From contig NC_079147.1 in the NCBI RefSeq assembly GCF_945859685.1, positions 172,033,174-172,097,173 on the forward strand: DNA of 64,000 nt. The letters run 5' to 3'. This document shows positions 10,511-24,350 of the stretch, piece after piece. The stretch comes from Eupeodes corollae (lineage: Eukaryota; Arthropoda; Insecta; Diptera; Syrphidae). A program made the position numbers and the translations under genes. The notes under the pieces were generated by a model that searched no databases, was not told the origin of the DNA, and worked only from the letters and a program-made list of their open reading frames with translations. Each line of letters begins with the position of its first letter. The stretch's first letter is position 1.

Positions 10511-12141
10511 ATGCACATCAAAAGAAAGGTATTTAAATGCTCTACCCACAACTGCAAACCAAAATGTTATACGATCGCTCGTTTCCGAAAAATTAGTCAA
10601 AAAGTAAAATTACAGAATTTCGACCCAGCTCATCACAAATTATCTTTTCGGTTGCTCTATTTCCTCAACCAAGCCTCCAAACATGATGCGGTTTTCACTA
10701 AAATACAGAGCATCGACCCACCTTTCAATTGATGCATAAATCACAAAAATGATTTTTTTTTCAGTTTTTCGAGAAAATCGTGGGCTAACCCTTGCCGAAA
10801 AAAGTAGTATTTTCAAAACTATTTCCTACCCAATCAAAATGCACATCAAAAGAAAGGTATTTAAATGCTCTACCCACAACTGCAAACCAAAATGTTATAC
10901 GATCGCTCGTTTCCGAAAAATTAGTCAAAAAGTAAAATTACAGAATTTCGACCCAGCTCATCACAAATTATCTTTCGGTTGCTCTATTTCCTCAACCAAG
11001 CCTCCAAACATGATGCGGTTTTCACTAAAATACAGAGCATCGACCCACCTTTCAATTGATGCATAAATCACAAAAATGATTTTTTTTCAGTTTTTCGAGA
11101 AAATCGTGGGCTAATCCTTGCCGAAAAAAGTAGTATTTTCAAAACTATTTCCCACCCAATCAAAATGCACATCAAAAGAAAGGTATTTAAATGCTCTACC
11201 CACAACTGCAAACCAAAATGTTATACGATCGCTCGTTTCCGAAAAATTAGTCAAAAAGTAAAATTACAGAATTTCGACCCAGCTCATCACAAATTATCTT
11301 TCGGTTGCTCTATTTCCTCAACCAAGCCTCCAAACATGATGCGGTTGTCACTAAAATACAGAGCATCGACCCACCTTTCAATTGATGCATAAATCTCAAA
11401 AATGATTTTTTTTTCAGTTTTTCGAGAAAATCGTGGGCTAACCATTGCCGAAAAAGTAGTATTTTCAAAACTATTTCCCACCCAATCAAAATGCACATCA
11501 AAAGAAAGGTATTTAAATGCTCTACCCACAACTGCAAACCAAAATGTTATACGATCGCTCGTTTCCGAAAAATTAGTCAAAAAGTAAAATTACAGAATTT
11601 CGACCCAGCTCATCACAAATTATCTTTCGGTTGCTCTATTTCCTCAACCAAGCCTCCAAACATGATGCGGTTTTCACTAAAATACAGAGCATCGACCCAC
11701 CTTTCAATTGATGCATAAATCTCAAAAATGATTTTTTTTCAGTTCTTCGAGAAAATCGTGGGCTAACCATTGCCGAAAAAGTAGTATTTCAAAACTATTT
11801 CCCACCCAATCAAAATGCACATCAAAAGAAAGGTATTTAAATGCTCTACCCACAACTGCAAACCAAAATGTTATACGATCGCTCGTTTCCGAAAAATTAG
11901 TCAAAAAGTAAAATTACAGAATTTCGACCCAGCTCATCACAAATTATCTTTCGGTTGCTCTATTTCCTCAACCAAGCCTCCAAACATGATGCGGTTTTCA
12001 CTAAAATACAGAGCATCGACCCACCTTTCAATTGATGCATAAATCACAAAAATGATTTTTTTTTCAGTTTTTCGAGAAAATCGTGGGCTAACCCTTGCCG
12101 AAAAAAGTAGTATTTTCAAAACTATTTCCCACCCAATCAAA

Positions 12142-13114
12142 ATGCACATCAGAAAAAAGGTATTTAAATGCTCTACCCACAACTGCAAACCAAAATGTTA
12201 TACAATCGCTCGTTTCCGAAAAATTAGTCAAAAAGTAAAATTACAGAATTTCGACCCAGCTCATCACAAATTATCTTTCGGTTGCTCTATTTCCTCAACC
12301 AAGCCTCCAAACATGATGCGGTTTTCACTAAAATACAGAGCATCGACCCACCTTTCAATTGATGCATAAATCTCAAAATGATTTTTTTTCAGATTTTCGA
12401 GAAAATAGTGGCTAACCCATTGCCGAAAAAGTAGTATTTTCAAATCTATTTCATACCCAATCAAAATGCACATCAAAAGAAAGTATTTAAATGCTCTACC
12501 CACAACTGCAAACCAAAATGTTATACGATCTCTCTTTTCCGAAAAATTAGTCAAAAAAGTAAAATTACAGAATTTCGACCCAGCTCATCACAAATTATCT
12601 TCGGTTGCTCTATTTCCTCAACCAAGCCTCCAAACATGATGCGGTTTTCACTAAAATACAGAGCATCGACCCACCTTTTAATTGATGCATAAATCACAAA
12701 AATGATTTTTTTCAGTTTTCGAGAAAATCGTGGGCTAACCCTTGCCGAAAAAGTAGTATTTTCAAAACTATTTCCCACCCAATCAAAATACACATCAAAA
12801 GAAAGGTATTTAAATGCTCTACCCACAACTGCAAACCAAAATGTTATACGATCGCTCGTTTCCGAAAAATTAGTCAAAAAGTAAAATTACAGAATTTCGA
12901 CCCAGCTCATCACAAATTATCTTTCGGTTGCTCTATTTCCTCAACCAAGCCTCCAAACATGATGCGGTTTTCACTAAAATACAGAGCATCGACCCACCTT
13001 TCAATTGATGCATAAATCACAAAAATGATTTTTTTTCAGTTTTTCGAGAAAATCGTGGGCTAACCCCTTGCCGAAAAAAGTAGTATTTTCAAAACTATTT
13101 CCCACCCAATCAAA
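12142..13114 (+). repeat. Three-monomer block re-used from 9536 (copy 2)
   Basis: It carries the markers of 9536-10510, plus several added one-base losses (CTCAAAATG, AAGAAAGTATTT, ATCTTCGG, CAGTTTTCGAG) and a CG-to-AG change in AAAATAGTGG. The extra indels suggest that copy 2 has drifted further or contains consensus errors. Confidence 0.86.
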
Positions 13115-15723
13115 ATGCACATCAAAAGAAAGGTATTTAAATGCTCTACCCACAACTGCAAACCAAAATGTTATACGATCTCTCTTTTCCGAAAAATTAG
13201 TCAAAAAGTAAAATTACAGAATTTCGACCCAGCTCATCACAAATTATCTTTCGGTTGCTCTATTTCCTCAACCAAGCCTCCAAACATGATGCGGTTTTCA
13301 CTAAAATACAGAGCATCGACCCACCTTTCAATTGATGCATAAATCACAAAAATGATTTTTTTTTTTCAGTTTTTCGAGAAAATCGTGGGCTAACCCTTGC
13401 CGAAAAAAGTAGTATTTTCAAAACTATTTCCCACCCAATCAAAATGCACATCAAAAGAAAGGTATTTAAATGCTCTACCCACAACTGCAAACCAAAATGT
13501 TATACGGATCGCTCGTTTCCGAAAAATTAGTCAAAAAGTAAAATTACAGAATTTCGACCCAGCTCATCACAAATTATCTTTCGGTTGCTCTATTTCCTCA
13601 ACCAAGCCTCCAAACATGATGCGGTTTTCACTAAAATACAGAGCATCGACCCACCTTTCAATTGATGCATAAATCACAAAAATGATTTTTTTTCAGTTTT
13701 TCGAGAAAATCGTGGGCTAACCCTTGCCGAAAAAAGTAGTATTTTCAAAACTATTTCCCACCCAATCAAATGCACATCAAAAGAAAGGTATTTAAATGCT
13801 CTACCCACAACTGCAAACCAAAATGTTATACGATCGCTCGTTTCCGAAAATTAGTCAAAAAGTAAAATTACAGAATTTCGACCCAGCTCATCACAAATTA
13901 TCTTTCGGTTGCTCTATTTCCTCAACCAAGCCTCCAAACATGATGCGGTTTTCACTAAAATACAGAGCATCGACCCACCTTTCAATTGAATCATAAATCA
14001 CAAAAATGATTTTTTTTCAGTTTTTCGAGAAAATCGTGGGCTAACCCTTGCCGAAAAAAGTAGTATTTTCAAAACTATTTCCCACCCAATCAAAATGCAC
14101 ATCAAAAGAAAGGTATTTAAATGCTCTACCCACAACTGCAAACCAAAATGTTATACGATCGCTCGTTTCCGAAAAATTAGTCAAAAAGTAAAATTACAGA
14201 ATTTCGACCCAGCTCATCACAAATTATCTTTCGGTTGCTCTATTTCCTTAACCAAGCCTCCAAACATGATGCGGTTTTCACTAAAATACAGAGCATCGAC
14301 CCACCTTTCAATTGATGCATAAATCACAAAAATGATTTTTTTTCAGTTTTTCGAGAAAATCGTGGGCTAACCCTTGCCGAAAAAAGTAGTATTTTCAAAA
14401 CTATTTCCCACCCAATCAAAATGCACATCAAAAGAAAGGTATTTAAATGCTCTACCCACAACTGCAAACCAAAATGTTATACGATCGCTCGTTTCCGAAA
14501 AATTAGTCAAAAAGTAAAATTACAGAATTTCGACCCAGCTCATCACAAATTATCTTTCGGTTGCTCTATTTCCTCAACCAAGCCTCCAAACATGATGCGG
14601 TTTTCACTAAAATACAGAGCATCGACCCACCTTTCAATTGATGCATAAATCTCAAAAATGATTTTTTTTCAGTTTTTCGAGAAAATCGTGGGCTAACCCT
14701 TGCCGAAAAAGTAGTATTTTCAAAACTATTTCCCACCCAATCAAAATGCACATCAAAAGAAAGGTATTTAAATGCTCTACCCACAACTGCAAACCAAAAT
14801 GTTATACCATCGCTCGTTTCCGAAAAATTAGTCAAAAAGTAAAATTACAGAATTTCGACCCAGCTCATCACAAATTATCTTTCGGTTGCTCTATTTCCTC
14901 AACCAAGCCTCCAAACATGATGCGGTTTTCACTAAAATACAGAGCATCGACCCACCTTTCAATTGATGCATAAATCACAAAAATGATTTTTTTTCAGTTT
15001 TTCGAGAAAATCGTGGGCTAACCCATTGCCGAAAAAGTAGTATTTTCAAAACTATTTCCCACCCAATCAAAATGCACATCAAAAGAAAGGTATTTAAATG
15101 CTCTACCCACAACTGCAAACCAAAATGTTATACGATCGCTCGTTTCCGAAAAATTAGTCAAAAAGTAAAATTACAGAATTTCGACCCAGCTCATCACAAA
15201 TTATCTTTCGGTTGCTCTATTTCCTCAACCAAGCCTCCAAACATGATGCGGTTCTCACTAAAATACAGAACATCGACCCACCTTTCAATTGATGCATAAA
15301 TCTCAAAAATGATTTTTTTTCAGTTTTTCGAGAAAATCGTGGGCTAACCCATTGCCGAAAAAGTAGTATTTTCAAAACTATTTCCCACCCAATCAAAATG
15401 CACATCAAAAGAAAGGTATTTAAATGCTCTACCCACAACTGCAAACCAAAATGTTATACGATCGCTCGTTTCCGAAAAATTAGTCAAAAAGTAAAATTAC
15501 AGAATTTCGACCCAGCTCATCACAAATTATCTTTCGGTTGCTCTATTTCCTCAACCAAGCCTCCAAACATGATGCGGTTTTCACTAAAATACAGAGCATC
15601 GACCCACCTTTCAATTGATGCATAAATCACAAAAATGATTTTTTTTTCAGTTTTTCGAGAAAATCGTGGGCTAACCCTTGCCGAAAAAGTAGTATTTTCA
15701 AAACTATTTCCCACCCAATCAAA

Positions 15724-16049
15724 ATGCACATCAGAAAAAAGGTATTTAAATGCTCTACCCACAACTGCAAACCAAAATGTTATACAATCGCTCGTTTCCG
15801 AAAAATTAGTCAAAAAGTAAAATTACAGAATTTCGACCCAGCTCATCACAAATTATCTTTCGGTTGCTCTATTTCCTCAACCAAGCCTCCAAACATGATG
15901 CGGTTTTCACTAAAATACAGAGCATCGACCCACCTTTCAATTGATGCATAAATCACAAAAATGATTTTTTTTCAGTTTTTCGAGAAAATCGTGGGCTAAC
16001 CCTTGCCGAAAAAAGTAGTATTTTCAAAACTATTTCCCACCCAATCAAA
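15724..16049 (+). repeat. Monomer with CACATCAGAAAAAAGG variant (third occurrence)
   Basis: The start variant seen at 9536 and 12142 recurs here together with ACAATCGCTCG, but the following unit is of the ordinary type, so only about one monomer of the block is shared. Confidence 0.8.
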
Positions 16050-16699
16050 ATGCACATCAAAAGAAAGGTATTTAAATGCTCTACCCACAACTGCAAACCA
16101 AAATGTTATACGATCGCTCGTTTCCGAAAAATTAGTCAAAAAGTAAAATTACAGAATTTCGACCCAGCTCATCACAAATTATCTTTCGGTTGCTCTATTT
16201 CCTCAACCAAGCCTCCAAACATGATGCGGTTTTCACTAAAATACAGAGCATCGACCCACCTTTCAATTGATGCATAGATCTCAAAAATGATTTTTTTTCA
16301 GTTTTTCGAGAAAATCGTGGGCTAACCCTTGCCGAAAAAAGTAGTATTTTCAAAACTATTTCCCACCAATCAAAATGCACATCAAAAGAAAGGTATTTAA
16401 ATGCTCTACCCACAACTGCAAACCAAAATGTTATACGATCGCTCGTTTCCGAAAAATTAGTCAAAAAGTAAAATTACAGAATTTCGACCCAGCTCATCAC
16501 AAATTATCTTTCGGTTGCTCTATTTCCTCAACCAAGCCTCCAAACATGATGCGGTTTTCACTAAAATACAGAGCATCGACCCACCTTTCAATTGATGCAT
16601 AAATCACAAAAATGATTTTTTTCAGTTTTTCGAGAAAATCGTGGGCTAACCCATTGCCGAAAAAGTAGTATTTTCAAAACTATTTCCCACCCAATCAAA

Positions 16700-18652
16700 A
16701 TGCACATCAAAAGAAAGGTATTTAAATGCTCTACCCACAACTGCAAACCAAAATGTTATACGATCGCTCGTTTCCGAAAAATTAGTCAAAAAGTAAAATT
16801 ACAGAATTTCGACCCAGCTCATCACAAATTATCTTTCGGTTGCTCTATTTCCTCAACCAAGCCTCCAAACATGATGCGGTTGTCACTAAAATACAGAGCA
16901 TCGACCCACCTTTTAATTGATGCATAAATCTCAAAAATGATTTTTTTTCATTTTTTCGAGAAAATCGTGGGCTAACCCATTGCCGAAAAAGTAGTATTTT
17001 CAAAACTATTTCCCACCCAATCAAAATGCACATCAAAAGAAAGGTATTTAAATGCTCTACCCACAACTGCAAACCAAAATGTTATACGATCTCTCTTTTC
17101 CGAAAAATTAGTCAAAAAGTAAAATTACAGAATTTCGACCCAGCTCATCACAAATTATCTTTCGGTTGCTCTATTTCCTCAACCAAGCCTCCAAACATGA
17201 TGCGGTTTTCACTAAAATACAGAGCATCGACCCACCTTTCAATTGATGCATAAATCACAAAAATGATTTTTTTTCAGTTTTTCGAGAAAATCGTGGGCTA
17301 ACCCTTGCCGAAAAAGTAGTATTTTCAAAACTATTTCCCACCCAATCAAAATACACATCAAAAGAAAGGTATTTAAATGCTCTACCCACAACTGCAAACC
17401 AAAATGTTATACGATCGCTCGTTTCCGAAAAATTAGTCAAAAAGTAAAATTACAGAATTTCGACCCAGCTCATCACAAATTATCTTTCGGTTGCTCTATT
17501 TCCTCAACCAAGCCTCCAAACATGATGCGGTTTTCACTAAAATACAGAGCATCGACCCACCTTTCAATTGATGCATAAATCACAAAAATGATTTTTTTTC
17601 AGTTTTTCGAGAAAATCGTGGGCTAACCCATTGCCGAAAAAGTAGTATTTTCAAAATTATTTCCCACCCAATCAAAATGCACATCAAAAGAAAGGTATTT
17701 AAATGCTCTACCCACAACTGCAAACCAAAATGTTATACGATCGCTCGTTTCCGAAAAATTAGTCAAAAAGTAAAATTACAGAATTTCGACCCAGCTCATC
17801 ACAAATTATCTTTCGGTTGCTCTATTTCCTCAACCAAGCCTCCAAACATGATGCGGTTTTCACTAAAATACAGAGCATCGACCCACCTTTCAATTGATGC
17901 ATAAATCACAAAAATGATTTTTTTCAGTTTTTCGAGAAAATCGTGGGCTAACCCTTGCCGAAAAAGTAGTATTTTCAAAACTATTTCCCACCCAATCAAA
18001 ATGCACATCAAAAGAAAGGTATTTAAATGCTCTACCCACAACTGCAAACCAAAATGTTATACGATCGCTCGTTTCCGAAAAATTAGTCAAAAAGTAAAAT
18101 TACAGAATTTCGACCCAGCTCATCACAAATTATCTTTCGGTTGCTCTATTTCCTCAACCAAGCCTCCAAACATGATGCGGTTTTCACTAAAATACAGAGC
18201 ATCGACCCACCTTTCAATTGATGCATAAATCACAAAAATGATTTTTTTTCAGTTTTTCGAGAAAATCGTGGGCTAACCCTTGCCGAAAAAAGTAGTATTT
18301 TCAAAATTATTTCCCAACCAATCAAAATACACATCAAAAGATAGGTATTTAAATGCTCTACCCACAACTGCAAACCAAAATGTTATACGATCGCTCGTTT
18401 CCGAAAAATTTGTCAAAAAGTAAAATTACAGAATTTCGACCCAGCTCATCACAAATTATCTTTCGGTTGCTCTATTTCCTCAACCAAGCCTCCAAACATG
18501 ATGCGGTTGTCACTAAAATACAGAGCATCGACCCACCTTTCAATTGATGCATAAATCTCAAAAATGATTTTTTTTCAGTTTTTCGAGAAAATCGTGGGCT
18601 AACCCATTGCCGAAAAAGTAGTATTTTCAAAACTATTTCCCACCCAATCAAA
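16700..18652 (+). repeat. Six-monomer block (1953 bp), copy 1
   Basis: The first part shares with 18653 onward GGTTGTCAC, CACCTTTTAATTG and CATTTTTTCGAG (T replacing G after CA), and an ATA start two units later (17352 and 19305). Later units instead match 19630-20605 at 2604 bp spacing, so the block is a mosaic of six- and eight-monomer spacings. Confidence 0.8.
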
Positions 18653-20605
18653 ATGCACATCAAAAGAAAGGTATTTAAATGCTCTACCCACAACTGCAAA
18701 CCAAAATGTTATACAATCGCTCGTTTCCGAAAAATTAGTCAAAAAGTAAAATTACAGAATTTCGACCCAGCTCATCACAAATTATCTTTCGGTTGCTCTA
18801 TTTCCTCAACCAAGCCTCCAAACATGATGCGGTTGTCACTAAAATACAGAGCATCGACCCACCTTTTAATTGATGCATAAATCTCAAAAATGATTTTTTT
18901 TCATTTTTTCGAGAAAATCGTGGGCTAACCCATTGCCGAAAAAGTAGTATTTTCAAAACTATTTCCCACCCAATCAAAATGCACATCAAAAGAAAGGTAT
19001 TTAAATGCTCTACCCACAACTGCAAACCAAAATGTTATACGATCGCTCGTTTCCGAAAAATTAGTCAAAAAGTAAAATTACAGAATTTCGACCCAGCTCA
19101 TCACAAATTATCTTTCGGTTGCTCTATTTCCTCAACCAAGCCTCCAAACATGATGCGGTTTTCACTAAAATACAGAGCATCGACCCACCTTTCAATTGAT
19201 GCATAAATCACAAAAATGATTTTTTTTCAGTTTTTCGAGAAAATCGTGGGCTAACCCTTGCCGAAAAAGTAGTATTTTCAAAACTATTTCCCACCCAATC
19301 AAAATACAAATCAAAAGAAAGGTATTTAAATGCTCTACCCACAACTGCAAACCAAAATGTTATACGATCGCTCGTTTCCGAAAAATTAGTCAAAAAGTAA
19401 AATTACAGAATTTCGACCCAGCTCATCACAAATTATCTTTCGGTTGCTCTATTTCCTCAACCAAGCCTCCAAACATGATGCGGTTTTCACTAAAATACAG
19501 AGCATCGACCCACCTTTCAATTGATGCATAAATCACAAAAATGATTTTTTTTCAGTTTTTCGAGAACATCGTGGGCTAACCCTTGCCGAAAAAAGTAGTA
19601 TTTTCAAAACTATTTCCCACCCAATCAAAATGCACATCAAAAGAAAGGTATTTAAATGCTCTACCCACAACTGCAAACCAAAATGTTATACGATCTCTCT
19701 TTTCCGAAAAATTAGTCAAAAAGTAAAATTACAGAATTTCGACCCAGCTCATCACAAATTATCTTTCGGTTGCTCTATTTCCTCAACCAAGCCTCCAAAC
19801 ATGATGCGGTTTTCACTAAAATACAGAGCATCGACCCACCTTTCAATTGATGCATAAATCACAAAAATGATTTTTTTTCAGTTTTTCGAGAAAATCGTGG
19901 GCTAACCCTTGCCGAAAAAGTAGTATTTTCAAAACTATTTCCCACCCAATCAAAATACACATCAAAAGAAAGGTATTTAAATGCTCTACCCACAACTGCA
20001 AACCAAAATGTTATACGATCGCTCGTTTCCGAAAAATTAGTCAAAAAGTAAAATTACAGAATTTCGACCCAGCTCATCACAAATTATCTTTCGGTTGCTC
20101 TATTTCCTCAACCAAGCCTCCAAACATGATGCGGTTTTCACTAAAATACAGAGCATCGACCCACCTTTCAATTGATGTATAAATCACAAAAATGATTTTT
20201 TTTCAGTTTTTCGAGAAAATCGTGGGCTAACCCATTGCCGAAAAAGTAGTATTTTCAAAATTATTTCCCACCCAATCAAAATGCACATCAAAAGAAAGGT
20301 ATTTAAATGCTCTACCCACAACTGCAAACCAAAATGTTATACGATCGCTCGTTTCCGAAAAATTAGTCAAAAAGTAAAATTACAGAATTTCGACCCAGCT
20401 CATCACAAATTATCTTTCGGTTGCTCTATTTCCTCAACCAAGCCTCCAAACATGATGCGGTTTTCACTAAAATACAGAGCATCGACCCACCTTTCAATTG
20501 ATGCATAAATCACAAAAATGATTTTTTTTCAGTTTTTCGAGAAAATCGTGGGCTAACCCTTGCCGAAAAAGTAGTATTTTCAAAACTATTTCCCACCCAA
20601 TCAAA
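18653..20605 (+). repeat. Six-monomer block (1953 bp), copy 2
   Basis: 18653-19393 matches 16700-17440, and 19630-20605 matches 17026-18000: a GATCTCTCTTTTCC unit, then an ATA-start unit, then a unit preceded by AATTATTTCCCACCC. Two spacings within one block point to conversion or repeated exchange rather than a single duplication. Confidence 0.8.
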
Positions 20606-20933
20606 ATGCACATCAAAAGAAAGGTATTTAAATGCTCTACCCACAACTGCAAACCAAAATGTTATACGATCGCTCGTTTCCGAAAAATTAGTCAAAAAGT
20701 AAAATTACAGAATTTCGACCCAGCTCATCACAAATTATCTTTCGGTTGCTCTATTTCCTCAACCAAGCCTCCAAACATGATGCGGTTTTCACTAAAATAC
20801 AGAGCATCCGACCCACCTTTCAATTGATGCATAAATCACAAAAATGTTTTTTTTTTCTGTTTTTCGAGAAAATCGTGGGCTAACCCATTGCCGAAAAAGT
20901 AGCATTTTCAAATCTATTTCCCACCCAATCAAA

Positions 20934-21181
20934 ATGCACATCAAAAGAAAGGTATTTAGAATTTCGACCCAGCTCATCACAAATTATCTTTCGGTTGCTC
21001 TATTTCCTCAACCAAGCCTCCAAACATGATGCGGTTTTCACTAAAATACAGAGCATCGACCCACCTTTCAATTGATGCATAAATCACAAAAATGATTTTT
21101 TTTTCAGTTTTTCGAGAAAATCGTGGGCTAACCCTTGCCGAAAAAAGTAGTATTTTCAAAATTATTTCCCAACCAATCAAA
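20934..21181 (+). repeat. Truncated monomer, 79 bp deletion
   Basis: GGTATTTA joins directly to GAATTTCGACC, which removes offsets 25-103 including the CGATCG core. The flanks share only one base at the break. I saw no second copy of this junction in the window. The preceding T-run also ends TTCTG in place of TTCAG. Confidence 0.94.
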
Positions 21182-21507
21182 ATACACATCAAAAGAAAGG
21201 TATTTAAATGCTCTACCCACAACTGCAAACAAAAATGTTATACGATCGCTCGTTTCCGAAAAATTAGTCAAAAAGTAAAATTACAGAATTTCGACCCAGC
21301 TCATCACAAATTATCTTTCGGTTGCTCTATTTCCTCAACCAAGCCTCCAAACATGATGCGGTTTTCACTAAAATACAGAGCATCGACCCACCTTTCAATT
21401 GATGCATAAATCACAAAAATGATTTTTTTTCAGTTTTTCGAGAAAATCGTGGGCTAACCCTTGCCGAAAAAAGTAGTATTTTCAAAACTATTTCCCACCC
21501 AATCAAA

Positions 21508-21951
21508 ATGCACATCAAAAGAAAGGTATTTAAATGCTCTACCCACAACTGCAAACCAAAATGTTATACGATCGCTCGTTTCCGAAAAATTAGTCAAAAA
21601 GTAAAATTACAGAATTTCGACCCAGCTCATCACAAATTATCTTTCGGTTGCTCTATTTCCTCAACCAAGCCTCCAAACATGATGCGGTTTTCACTAAAAT
21701 ACAGAGCATCGACCCACCTTTCAATTGATGCATAAATCACAAAAATGATTTTTTTTTCAGTTTTCATCACAAATTATCTTTCGGTTGCTCTATTTCCTCA
21801 ACCAAGCCTCCAAACATGATGCGGTTGTCACTAAAATACAGAGCATCGACCAAATCACAAACATGATTTTTTTTCAGTTTTTCGAGAAAATCGTGGGCTA
21901 ACCCTTGCCGAAAAAAGTAGTATTTTCAAAACTATTTCCCACCCAATCAAA
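21508..21951 (+). repeat. Over-long composite unit (444 bp), copy 1
   Basis: After a full monomer body the sequence passes CAGTTTT and re-enters at CATCACAAATTATC (offset ~119), giving an extra partial unit. That partial unit then loses 19 bp, so that ATCGACC joins AAATCAC directly. The break lies in the CENP-B-like segment, which is lost at this point and regained after the second T-run. Confidence 0.93.
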
Positions 21952-22417
21952 ATGCACATCAAAAGAAAGGTATTTAAATGCTCTACCCACAACTGCAAAC
22001 CAAAATGTTATACGATCGCTCGTTTCCGAAAAATTAGTCAAAAAGTAAAATTACAGAATTTCGACCCAGCTCATCACAAATTATCTTTCGGTTGCTCTAT
22101 TTCCTCAACCAAGCCTCCAAACATGATGCGGTTTTCACTAAAATACAGAGCATCGACCCACCTTTCAATTGATGCATAAATCACAAAAATGATTTTTTTT
22201 TTCAGTTTTCATCACAAATTATCTTTCGGTTGCTCTATTTCCTCAACCAAGCCTCCAAACATGATGCGGTTTTCACTAAAATACAGAGCATCGACCCAGC
22301 TTTCAATTGATGCATAAATCACAAAAATGATTTTTTTTTTCAGTTTTTCGAGAAAATCGTGGGCTAACCCATTGCCGAAAAAGTAGTATTTTCAAATCTA
22401 TTTCCCACCCAATCAAA
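21952..22417 (+). repeat. Over-long composite unit (466 bp), copy 2
   Basis: It has the same CAGTTTT to CATCACAAATT re-entry junction as the unit at 21508 but without the 19 bp loss, and with longer T-runs. The shared junction shows the two are related by tandem duplication, with the 19 bp deletion present in only one. Confidence 0.93.
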
Positions 22418-22744
22418 ATGCACATCAAAAGAAAGGTATTTAAATGCTCTACCCACAACTGCAAACCAAAATGTTATACGATCGCTCGTTTCCGAAAAAT
22501 TAGTCAAAAAGTAAAAATTACAGAATTTCGACCCAGCTCATCACAAATTATCTTTCGGTTGCTCTATTTCCTCAACCAAGCCTCCAAACATGATGCGGTT
22601 TTCACTAAAATACAGAGCATCGACCCACCTTTCAATTGATGCATAAATCACAAAAATGTTTTTTTTTCAGTTTTTCGAGAAAATCGTGGGCTAACCCATT
22701 GCCGAAAAAGTAGCATTTTCAAATCTATTTCCCACCCAATCAAA

Positions 22745-23710
22745 ATGCACATCAAAAGAAAGGTATTTAAATGCTCTACCCACAACTGCAAACCAAAATG
22801 TTATACAATCGCTCGTTTCCGAAAAATTAGTCAAAAAGTAAAATTACAGAATTTCGACCCAGCTCATCACAAATTATCTTTCGGTTGCTCTATTTCCTCA
22901 ACCAAGCCTCCAAACATGATGCGGTTTTCACTAAAATACAGAGCATCGACCCACATTTCAATTGATGCATAAATCACAAAAATGATTTTTTTTTCAGTTT
23001 TTCGAGAAAATCGTGGGCTAACCAACCCTTGCCGAAAAAAGTAGTATTTTCAAAACTATTTCCCACCCAATCAAAATGCACATCAAAAGAAAGGTATTTA
23101 AATGCTCTACCCACAACTGCAAACCAAAATGTTATACGATCGCTCGTTTCCGAAAAATTAGTCAAAAAGTAAAATTACATAATTTCGACCCAGCTCATCA
23201 CAAATTATCTTTCGGTTGGTCTATTTCCTCAACCAAGCCTCCAAACATGATGCGGTTTTCACTAAAATACAGAGCATCGACCCACCTTTCAATTGATGCA
23301 TAAATCACAAAAATGATTTTTTTTTCAGTTTTTCGAGAAAATCGTGGGCTAACCCTTGCCGAAAAAAATAGTATTTTCAAAACTATTTCCCACCCAATCA
23401 AAATGCACATCAAAAGAAAGGTATTTAAATGCTCTACCCACAACTGCAAACCAAAATGTTATACGATCGCTCGTTTCCGAAAAATTAGTCAAAAAAGTAA
23501 AATTACAGAATTTCGACCCAGCTCATCACAAATTATCTTTCGGTTGCTCTATTTCCTCAACCAAGCCTCCAAACATGATGCGGTTGTCACTAAAATACAG
23601 AGCATCGACCAAATCACAAAAATGATTTTTTTTCAGTTTTTCGAGAAAATCGTGGGCTAACCTTTGCGAAAAAAAGTAGTATTTTCAAAACTATTTCCCA
23701 CCCAATCAAA
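22745..23710 (+). repeat. Three-unit block (331, 327, 308 bp), copy 1
   Basis: Markers are CCCACATTTCAATTG, a four-base duplication giving GGCTAACCAACCC, and in the last unit the 19 bp loss joining ATCGACC to AAATCAC. Its first and last parts recur in order from 23711. Confidence 0.9.
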
Positions 23711-24350
23711 ATGCACATCAAAAGAAAGGTATTTAAATGCTCTACCCACAACTGCAAACCAAAATGTTATACAATCGCTCGTTTCCGAAAAATTAGTCAA
23801 AAAGTAAAATTACAGAATTTCGACCCAGCTCATCACAAATTATCTTTCGGTTGCTCTATTTCCTCAACCAAGCCTCCAAACATGATGCGGTTTTCACTAA
23901 AATACAGAGCATCGACCCACATTTCAATTGATGCATAAATCACAAAAATGATTTTTTTTCAGTTTTTCGAGAAAATCGTGGGCTAACCAACCCTTGCCGA
24001 AAAAAGTAGTATTTTCAAAACTATTTCCCACCCAATCAAAATGCACATCAAAAGAAAGGTATTTAAATGCTCTACCCACAACTGCAAACCAAAATGTTAT
24101 ACGATCGCTCGTTTCCGAAAAATTAGTCAAAAAGTAAAATTACAGAATTTCGACCCAGCTCATCACAAAATTATCTTTCGGTTGCTCTATTTCCTCAACC
24201 AAGCCTCCAAACATGATGCGGTTTTCACTAAAATACAGAGCATCGACCAAATCACAAAAATGATTTTTTTTTCAGTTTTTCGAGAAAATCGTGGGCTAAC
24301 CCTTGCCGAAAAAAAGTAGTATTTTCAAAACTATTTCCCACCCAATCAAA
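23711..24350 (+). repeat. Two-unit block (330, 310 bp), copy 2
   Basis: It has the same CCCACATTTCAATTG, GGCTAACCAACCC and 19 bp loss as 22745-23710, but one unit is missing from the middle. One extra A (CACAAAATTATC) lies in the second unit. Confidence 0.9.
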
